NCBI GenBank assembly: GCA_023512835.1
Contig: CM042092.1
Coordinates: 44,410,258-44,474,257, forward strand
DNA from: Taxillus chinensis
Taxonomy: Eukaryota > Streptophyta > Magnoliopsida > Santalales > Loranthaceae
DNA: 64,000 nucleotides
Direction: 5' to 3'
The notes under the pieces are model-generated. The model was given only the letters and a program-made list of their open reading frames with translations, ran no database searches and was not told the DNA's origin. Of the stretch, positions 55,931 through 64,000 are shown piece after piece; position 1 is the first letter of the stretch, and every line of letters begins with the position of its first letter. A program made the translations under genes and the position numbers.

Positions 55931-58900
55931 TCCCGTACATTAGCTTCTGTTCTTTTCGATACGGGTGCATCATGTTCGTTTGTTGCTGAGCTTGTAATAG
56001 ACGGCTTGGGGTTAGCTTGTGTGGAGGCCGCGAGGCCCCTAGTTGTGGAGTCTCCGGTGGGAGGCATGATTGAGGTACGGCGTGTGTGTCGTGACTGTGT
56101 GTTAACCCTAGGAGAGGTGGAGCTGAGTTTTGACTTGCATGTAATGCGTTTGAGGACGTTTGACCTGATCTTGGGTATGGATTGGCTTATGGCCTTCCAA
56201 GCCAAGATAGACTGTTACCGGCGGCGTGTATCCTTCGTGACACCTGCAGGGACCTCTTGCACCCTGCAGGGGGAGTGGGACTGTGAGGCGAGTCGGGCCG
56301 GGCCGGTGTTGGACCAGTGGGGTGCCATTACCCACAGGTTGGCAGCCCTGACCTTTGCTGAGGTGGGTAAGGTGGAAAAGAGGGTGTGGCCCACTGTTGT
56401 GGACCAATTTCAGGATGTCTTCCCTGACCAGTTGAGGAGTTTACCTCCGCAGAGGAGTGTGGAGTTCACCATTGAGTTGGTGCCAGGAACGGGTCCGATT
56501 TCCCAAGTAGCGTATCGTATGGGGCCAACCGAGCTGAGGGAGCTGCAGAGGCAAATCGAGGAGTTGGTGGGCCAAGGGTATATCAGACCGAGTACCTCAC
56601 CTTGGGGTGCTCTGTTGCTCTTTGCTAAGAAGGCTGATGGCACACTTCGTCTCTGCATCGACTACAGGAAGCTGAATTCGGTGGATCGTGAAGAATAAGT
56701 ACCCGTTGCCTCGGATAGATGACCTGTTTGACCAATTGAGTGGGGCCCAATGGTTTTCCAAGATAGATTTACGGTTGGGGTATCACCAGCTCAGGGTTAG
56801 GGAGGAGGACATCCCTAAGACGGCTTTTCGGTGCAGGTATGGGCATTATGAGTGGGTCGTGATGCCTTTCGGGCTCACTAATGCGCCAGCGGTGTTCATG
56901 TATTTGATGAACCAAGTCTTTGCCCCATACTTAGACTCGTTCGTGGTGGTGTTTATCGACGATATCTTGGTGTATTCCAAGACCGAGAAGGAGCATGTGG
57001 AGCACTTGGCAACAGTGTTGCAAACCTTGAGGGACCAGCATTGTTTGCTAAGTTTAGCAAGTGTGAGTTTTGGCTGCAGGAGGTTCACTTTCTTGGCCAC
57101 GTGGTGTCAGCTGAGGGAGTTAGGGTGGACCCAGCCAAGATTGAGGCTGTGGCATCGTGGGCGAGGCCAACCAACGTTTTTGAGATCCGTAGCTTTCTTG
57201 GCTTGGCGGGGTATTATCGCCGTTTTGTAGAGGGGTTCTCCCGTTTGGCGGCTCCTATGACGGCGTTGACTAGGAAAGGAGTGAAATTTGAGTGGACGGA
57301 CAAGTGCCAGCAGGCGTTTGAGACTCTCAAAACCCGTTTGACCACTGCACCGGTGTTGAGGTTACCTCGGGAGGATATTCCATATGAGGTATATTGTGAT
57401 GCGTCCAGGGTTGGTTTGGGGTGTGTGCTTATGCAGGAGCACAGTGTGGTGGCTTATGGGTCAAGGCAGCTGAAGCCTCATGAGCAGAATTATCCTACTC
57501 ATGACCTTGAGTTAGCGGCTATCATCTTCGCCCTGAAGAGTTAGCAGCATTACCTCTTGGGGGAGAAGTTTGTGGTGTTCTCAGATCACAAGAGCCTTCA
57601 GTACATCTTTACCCAGAAGGACTTGAATTTGAGGCAGAGGAGATGGGTGGAGTATTTGCAGACCTTTGACTTTACTCTTGCCTATAACTCGGGCAAGGGT
57701 AATATTGTGGCTGACGCGTTGAGCAGAAAAGGGAAAGCTGAGGTGGTCGTGAGAGAGTGGAAGTTGATGGAGCAGTTGGCGATGTTGCAGCTGCAGCCTG
57801 TTGTTCGTGATGGTGGGACAGTCCTGAGTCCTTTGGTGGTTGTGCCTGAGTTGTACCAGCGCGTCCGGGAGGAACAGCTGGGTGACATTGAGTGTGAGGT
57901 TCTCCGTGCCCGTATTGAGGCTGGTGAGCTATCTAAGGACTAGACAGAGGGTCCTGAGCATGAGTTGTCATTTCAGGGGCGGTTGGTAGTGGCTTCTTCC
58001 CTCAGGGATGAGGTGATGAGGGAGTTTCACCAGTCTAGAGTTGTTGTGCATCCAGGGGGTACGAAGATGTACCATGCGCTTCGGGGACATTTTTGGTGGC
58101 CTGGGATGAAACGCGATGTGGCTGCCTTTGTTTCGCGGTGCCTCACGTGTCCGCAGGTGAAGGCTGAGCATCAGCGGCCGACGGGCATGTTACAGCCATT
58201 GCCCATAGCGGAGTGGAAGTTGGACCACATAGCGATGGATTTTGTGACTGGTCTTCCACCCACCACAGGGAGGAAAGATATGATTTGGGTGATTGTGGAT
58301 CGACTCACAAAGTCGGCCCATTTCCTGGCTGTTCGCGAACGGGACTCCATTGGGACCTTGAGTCAGCTGTACATGAACGAGATTGTGAGACTGCATGGAG
58401 TACCATCATCGGTTGTCTCTGACCGGGATTCGAGGTTCACTTCCCGTTTTTGGGCAGGTTTGCAGGAGGCTATGGGGACCAAGCTTCACTTGAGTATAGC
58501 CTTTCACCCTGAGACTGACGGTCAGACAGAGAGGACGAATTAGACTTTGGAGGACATGTTACGGGCCTGTGTGATAGATTTTGGGGGTTCGTGGGCAACT
58601 CACCTTCCTTTGGTGGAGTTTGCCTACAATAACTGTTATCAGGCATCCATTGGGATGGCTCCTTTTGAGGCGTTGTATGGGCGGCCGTGTCGATCACCTT
58701 TGTGTTGGACCGAGGTGGGGGAGACAGCTCTCTTGGGACCGCAGTTGGTTCAAGAGGCTACCGAGAAGGTTAAGTTGATTCGTCAGCGTTTGTTATCAGC
58801 TCAGAGTCGGCAGAAATCTTATGCGGATCAGCGGCGGCGACCTTTGGAGTTTTCTATTAGTGATCATGTGTTTCTTCGTGTTTCCCCACGTCGTGGACAT

Positions 58901-59260
58901 CGACGGTTTGGGCGAGGTTCCAAGCTATCTCCGCGGTTTATTGGTCCTTTTGAGATTCTGGATCGTGTGGGGCCTGTAGCCTACCGCTTAGCGTTACCAC
59001 CGCGGGCCGAGTCGAGTGCACAATGTCTTCCACGTGTCCCGTTGCGGAAGTATCACCCTGACCCCACCCATGTGATCGATTGGGGGACCTTAGACATTGA
59101 GGATGACCTGTCCGTTGTTGAGGCCCATATCCGTATCCTAGATCGGCGAGAGAAGCTTTTGCGTGGTCGTGCTCTTCCTTTGGTTCGTGTGCTGTGGCAG
59201 CACCGTGGCATTGAGGAGGAGACATGGGAACGTGAGTCCGTGATGCGTGAGAAGACCTGA
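55931..59260 (+). pseudogene. Element B pol: protease-RT-RNase H-integrase-chromodomain
   Basis: Protease [11 protein letters not shown] (about 55952) is intact. RT has [11 protein letters not shown], then a small frameshift near 56685, then [16 protein letters not shown] and the intact FIDDILVYS box (56953-56979). A second frameshift lies near 57035. RNase H ([17 protein letters not shown]) ends at TAG 57542, in place of Trp. Integrase finger: HQSRVVVHPGGTKMYHALRG ... CLTCPQVK; a TAG at 57941 precedes it. The DDE core includes MDFVTGLP, VVSDRDSRF and YNNCYQASIGMAPFEALYG, broken by TAG at 58541 (Gln expected). A one-base shift near 59018 disturbs the region between integrase and the chromodomain (ILDRREKLLRGRALPLVRVL, EEETWERES). 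Catalytic residues are kept, so element B decayed later than element A. Confidence 0.92.
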
Positions 59261-59602
59261 ATTGTTCGAGGACGAACAATCTTAAGCATGGGAGGTGGCT
59301 GTTGGCCAAGGGATAGTGATGTGTTTTCTTGTATTAGTTGTGTACGATTTGGTGTATTTGTATTGTCTTTTAAAGACATGTGTTCTTATTTGAGATGTGT
59401 ATTCGTGACATGCGGACATGTGTTATATGCATTATTGTGGTTATGGATTATGGTGGTACCTTGTTATGTGCTGTTATGTGTTGTGCGCGGTGTATGACCC
59501 ATTTGGGTGTTGTGGCTCGCCGTGTGGCAAATGAGTAGCTTGTGTTTGTTTTCCTCGTATGTCATTTCTTTTCGAGGACGAAAAGTCTTAAGGGGGAGAG
59601 GA
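59261..59602 (+). other. Element B 3' untranslated region with PPT and hairpin
   Basis: GAGGACGAACAATCTTAAGC and a purine run follow the stop; a second copy of the arrangement, TTTTCG-AGGA-CGAAAA (59569-59584) plus AAGGGGGAGAGGA (59590-59602), abuts the LTR. The middle is T/G-rich and non-coding. Confidence 0.8.
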
Positions 59603-60154
59603 TGTAAGGACCCGTACCTTGAGTTAGTCACAGTTTTACCTTCTGAGTAGAGTTTTTCTAGATCTTGACCTAGTGAATGGACTCCAATGAATTCACGTGC
59701 AAAAGGAAAGATGCTTAGAATGATGTCCTCTATCTACCACAGAAGTTTCAGGCCAAACGGACATGTATGTGAGGTGCACGTGAAATGGGTCCATTTCACG
59801 TGCAAGTGTGGTTGTCTTCTACATGATGCAAGGAGGCTAGGGGTGAAGTTTGAGCGCATTTGGAATTGCACGTGAATTGGGGAATTCACGTGCAAATTGA
59901 CGTGCAGGCATATTTTTGCATGGTTACCTTGGTTTTGTCATTCTAATCATCTTTTCCCGAAGGACCATGTTGGAATTGTGACTATTTTGGTGTGTATGGG
60001 TGTGGGAAGGTCATAGCTTGTTCCATCAAAACTACGTCGTTTTGATGCTGGGATTCACTTAATCAAAACTATGTCGTTTTGATGTTGTGTTGTCTATATA
60101 AGGAGGAGAAGCCCCTCTATTTTAGGGTTAGGGTTTGTTGCTCCACCAGCCGTC

Positions 60155-60229
<75 letters not shown>

Positions 60230-61309
60230 AGGAGAGCTTCTGGTGGCTGCCGGAGCATCTTGCGTGGTGGTCGGAGTCTTGCGTGGAAGTGGGAGCAGGA
60301 GAACATACAAGGTAGGGGTTCTGTTCTTCCTAAATCCTCCTCTGTCCTAGGGTTCTAGGGCAGATTGTAGAGTTATATCTGTTTCTATATACATGTAATC
60401 CATATAGGTGTGATCTCCTATATGGATGTTGGCCTCCAATGGCAGTTTTTGGGGTGTATTCTGGTGTTGGATGGTGTGCATATTAAGTGTTCGATAGAAT
60501 GCCTGTGTGGATATGTCTGTGTGAATATGCCTAGTATGTGTTTGATTTTATGCCTGATGGGCTGTGCGAACTAAGTGTTTGGTATTATGCCTGTGAAAGT
60601 GTGTATGCTACGTGTTTGGTTTAATGCCTGTGTGACCTTGTATGCTGTGCTTGTGGAACCCGATTGCTGTGGAAGCCCGAGACTGGAACTGTTAGCCTGT
60701 ATGGCTAAGCCTATATGGTTGTGGATATGTTAGTCCGTGTGGCTAAGCCTATATGGCCGTGGATATGTTAGCCCGTGTGGCTAAGCCTGAGAGGCTGTGG
60801 ATATGTTAGCCCGTGTGGCTAAGCCTGAGTGGTTGTGGATATGTTAGCCTATATGGCTAAGCCTGTATGGCTGTGGATAGGTGGGTGCCATTTAAATGTG
60901 GAATACAACTTGTTTACATTTTATTGTCACTACACTGCACCTGTACACACTCATGTAGACGCTAGGAGCATGGGATGGGTTGGGGAGACATGATCCCTAC
61001 TGAGCTGTGGTTGCTCACCCCTCCCTCTATGTTGTGTTTTTTTCAGGAACATACAGGCGTTAGGAGGGACCCCAAGGTGGAAGACCTTATTTACTTTACT
61101 GTCTACCATTTATGTTATTTTTATGAGAATTGATGTAACCCCGGTGGGGATGGATTGAAAAGGAGGATTTTGTTGTAATAAAGACTGGTTTGGATTGTGG
61201 ATTGCTTTTATGATCTTTACTGTCTTGAATGTGTTGTGGATGTTTAAAATGTTATGTTCGGGGTTTGCACCCTAACCCCTTTGCCCTCCGTGTGGGTACA
61301 AGGGGAGTC
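59603..61309 (+). mobile_element. Element B 3' LTR, truncated at its end
   Basis: Matches 47926-49351 plus 53813-54045. It lacks the final ~50 bp, including the TGACA terminus. G-box hairpins at 59776-59803 and 59868-59893 are complete, the 22-bp palindrome is at 60025-60046 and, with one change, at 60062-60083. The GA tract is much longer than in the 5' LTR. Confidence 0.92.
60156..60226. repeat. (GA)n microsatellite, expanded
   Basis: About 70 bp of GA against about 22 bp at the same place in the 5' LTR (48493-48515). Long ER-repeat and LS-repeat open frames here come from the microsatellite. Confidence 0.92.
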
Positions 61310-61705
61310 CTTGTAAAGTGGAACTGAGGTTGAATGTAAGAATAGTTATTGTTAATTAAAGTTTTTTCTTTGATTTCTTTAATTTTTCTAATGGATTACA
61401 AGCTTGCTTTGGATGTTGATATTACAACCATGCTAGGCTAAACCACCATTCTAGGGGGGAAGTCTTAGGACTGGATTTACTTATGCCATGACTTAAAGTA
61501 TAAAACATCTTTCCTATCTTTTATATCGTTAGATTTGCTTTAGTTGGTTACATAATGCTCTTCTCTTACAAAGAGTGATGGAGAGACCGAATCACAACTA
61601 AAACATGGTAAAGGAAAGTGAGGAATGAACAAACCCATTTAACTTTATCAAATCAAACCCTAGAGGTATATATCACGAGAAAAGGATATTACACTTAAGG
61701 GTAAG
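61310..61705. other. Unassigned sequence
   Basis: AT-rich, no gene, no recognised repeat. It joins the broken element B LTR to an Ogre-type LTR start. Confidence 0.6.
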
Positions 61706-62068
61706 TGTTGGACCTCATTTTGTCTGGGTTGGACACGTTCTATCAAATTTAATTTCTTTCATTTTACCCCCGTTTGCTATAGAATTTTGTAAGATAAAGG
61801 AGTCGTGACCACTAAGCCAAAAATGCCTAATTTCAATGATTTATTCAGAAAGGCCTTCAAACGCCAAAGAGCCAGTCCGAGGCAATAGAAAATCAAATGT
61901 GAGGATTAATGCCTTTGACCGCACTCAATTCTAAGGTCAAACGAAGAAGTTATGGTCAAAAACATGTTCAGACCGCTAACGCCGATCAAATGACAATTGA
62001 CCTTTAAAATGGCACTCCGGATCAGCTCACGAACTACATTTTCTTACTCTTCATCGTTTTGAGAATTT

Positions 62069-62112
<44 letters not shown>

Positions 62113-63387
62113 CATATATTTGCCCTCAGAGCAATTTTCAAAAAAATCAAAAATCAAAAATATTTTTTTGTAATAAAACTGTTTTGGGATGTGCAGTACT
62201 AGCTTGGCGTGGAAATAAAATCGTTTTCAAATAAAAATGACATGGGGTCTCTCGTTGTGACTCCCTGAGTCCAAAAATAATTTTTGTAGAATTTTTTTGA
62301 AACCCGAGTTGCCTTCCCAATTCCAAAACTTAAAAACATCTGTTAAAAAAAATACCCAATTGAAAAATCAGAAACCCTAGCCACCATTTTTTCTTTTTCC
62401 CGCCTACCCCTGTCCATGTGTCATCTCCTCATTGGTTTGAAAATAAAATAAAAAAACACAAATAAAAAAATAAAAGAAAATAAAAAAAGAAAAAAATTAA
62501 AAACAAACTCGGTCAATGTTCTCTCTTTCTCTCGTCGCTCTCACGCTGCGCAGCAGCGTCTTCTCCCTCATGCGTCTCCCTCGTCTCGTAGCTGTCCTTT
62601 GGTGCAGAAGTGAGGTGCAGGATTGGTTTTGGCATGAATTCCTTCTCCTTTCCCCTTCCCATCTTTCCCTGGCCTTGCCAAAACTAGCTTTCCCTCATGC
62701 CGCTCCAGCCACGCCCTGCCCACGCCCATCCATGGCACTAGAGGACCAACCATGCCTCCCCATACCTCCACTACCGAACTCATCACCAAAAATCGCCTCC
62801 TCGCCACCCCAATCAAGCCAAACCCTAAAATCTCCTTTCTATATAAATCCCACGCACAATCAATCCAAGGGGGGCTCTCAAATCCAAAAACCTAGCTACA
62901 ATCACATAGTCGTTCATCTTCCCATCCACCACAGAAAGCCCCCCTGGCCGAACATCACGCCACTGGCTTTCGCCACCTTTACCCTTCAAAATTAGCCACC
63001 ACTACTATGCCCTCCGTCCTACATGGTCCCTTGCTAAGCCTCATGGCACAACCGTGACAATTTGCCGCCGCCACTGCTCCTACAACGGCAAGTGTTAGCC
63101 CTCACGACTTCCACCACAATCGATCGTGCAGACCGCCTTTACTCCTATACGAAGCCATTGTTCCAGATGAATGCCAGCCCACCGATGTCACCCTCCTACA
63201 ATGCAACCTCAGCCCTTCATTCACGAGGCATCCCTTGCTGCTGTTGCACCGGAGAGACACCATCCTACGATGCTTCACCACCCTTCATCTCCCAACTTTG
63301 TGCGGGTTGGCTAGTGTTCAAGAAAGACAGAAGGAGACACCCCAGCTCATGGATTCAAAGGAAGAGGCCGTTTTTGAGAGAGAAGTT
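61706..63387 (+). mobile_element. Diverged Ogre-type LTR, partial
   Basis: Begins TGTTGGACCTCATTTTGTCT, close to the Ogre LTR start TGTTGGACCCCATTTTGTCC, and shares GAAGAAGTTATGG(T/C)CAAAA further in. A TATA box (TATATAAAT, 62840-62848) precedes a C-rich leader. The long + strand frames at 62516-62995 and 63062-63424 show no family similarity and look like leader sequence. It is cut at 63388. Confidence 0.6.
62068..62111. repeat. (TA)n microsatellite
   Basis: About 40 bp of TA dinucleotides within the Ogre-type LTR. Confidence 0.95.
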
Positions 63388-64000
63388 TGTTGGTCTTAGG
63401 AAGCTTAGAGGGGAGGGGGGGTGAATAGGCTTTTAAAAAACTCTTATCGCTCTTTTTGGCATAACACTTAATCTAGTTAAAGATAAAATCAATGCGGAAG
63501 ACAATCAGATAGTGGAAGTAATTTGTATTATTATCACAAGATAATTACAACAAATTATAACAGATTAAAGCTGATTACAAGCCTTTGGATCTACTAAAAG
63601 AGTATCTCACTTCTATTTACAATAGCACTCTGTTTTATAATAACGCACACATTAGCCAAAATCAAATCCTCTAAGCTCTTTCACATACACACACTATGTG
63701 AAAATATACAAGACTTAGTATATATATTCCTACAAAACATTCTTGGAACAGGATTTTCTGAGCAGTGTGTAGCATTGAAGACTTCTCGAAAAATACATAT
63801 GCTATAACTGCTGCGGATGTGAAGCTCAAGATGTTGGAAATATAAACGTATTAAATTGCTTCGCATGATTCCAATTGCGTTAATAACTTTGTCCATGCCT
63901 CCGAGTGATCCACGTGTAAGATGATAAATGTTCAACGGATCTTTCTTACATTGGGATACATCGAGCTGATGACTTTGAATGCAGAGCTGATTAATTGGAG
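63388..64000. mobile_element. Copia-like LTR, second family member, runs off window
   Basis: Starts TGTTGGTCTTAGGAAGC and continues with AGGGGGGGTGAATAGG, AGATAGTGGAAGTA, ATTATCACAAGATAA and TGATCCACGTGTAAGAT, in the same order as the solo LTR at 11016-11610. Overall moderately diverged. It has not reached the 20-bp repeat region by the window end. Confidence 0.8.

Noticed and set aside
60079..60350. Frames with long Glu-Arg or Leu-Ser repeats
   Set aside because: Artefact of the GA microsatellite.
62516..63424. Two + strand frames of 159 and 120 codons, considered as a host gene
   Set aside because: No recognisable domain, irregular composition, and they lie just upstream of and beyond an LTR TATA box within an Ogre-type LTR.

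Overview
The window is plant nuclear DNA. It carries Ty3/gypsy Tekay- and Tat/Ogre-type retrotransposons with plant primer-binding sites, a CACTA (CMC/En-Spm) DNA transposon encoding TNP2 and a Ulp1-type protease, and a WUSCHEL-type (WOX) homeobox fragment. Nothing bacterial or organellar is present and no clear resident host gene is visible. It reads as TE-dense, probably pericentromeric, angiosperm DNA (likely eudicot; the species cannot be told).

Layout from outside in. Element A (Tekay-like chromovirus, + strand) supplies a decayed gag-pol (1-3483) and a 3' LTR starting at 3799. That LTR is split by a Tat/Ogre element on the - strand (4787-46619, flanks GTAAC/GTAAT) and resumes at 46620-47864. 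Inside Ogre (3' LTR 4787-7786, 3' UTR minisatellite, integrase, RNase H pair, RT, protease/G-patch, gag, ORF1, PBS, 5' LTR from 23190) lie two solo LTRs: a copia-like one (11016-12436, TSD ATAAA) inside integrase and an element-A-family one (18253-20455, TSD GGTCA) inside gag. The Ogre 5' LTR is split by a non-autonomous LTR element with a tRNA-Asp-type PBS (24990-45469, TSD GACTG). The 3' LTR of that element is split by a 14.1-kb CACTA transposon (25135-39226, TSD GTT). The CACTA carries TNP2, a Transposase_24/DUF8039/Ulp1 gene and a WOX8/9-like gene fragment (27079-28027) with its own TATA box, sitting between two identical 137-bp CACTA segments.

From 47926 follows element B, a second Tekay-like chromovirus (+ strand). 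Its 5' LTR holds a tandem array of a miniature LTR element: six 413-415-bp LTRs alternating with five internal segments (49352-53808). Its gag-pol (54506-59260) is broken by frameshifts and stops, and its 3' LTR (59603-61309) lacks the last ~50 bp. The right edge holds an Ogre-type LTR start (61706) interrupted by a second copia-like LTR (63388 to the window end).

The best candidates for new biology are the gene capture with its duplicated flanks, the higher-order (two-unit) periodicity in the miniature-LTR array, and a U3 promoter module (paired G-box hairpins, then a 22-bp palindrome, then TATA) shared by element B and the unrelated non-autonomous element. Nearly every in-frame stop in the old retroelements fits C-to-T (or G-to-A) decay; the stop in the WOX homeodomain does not.
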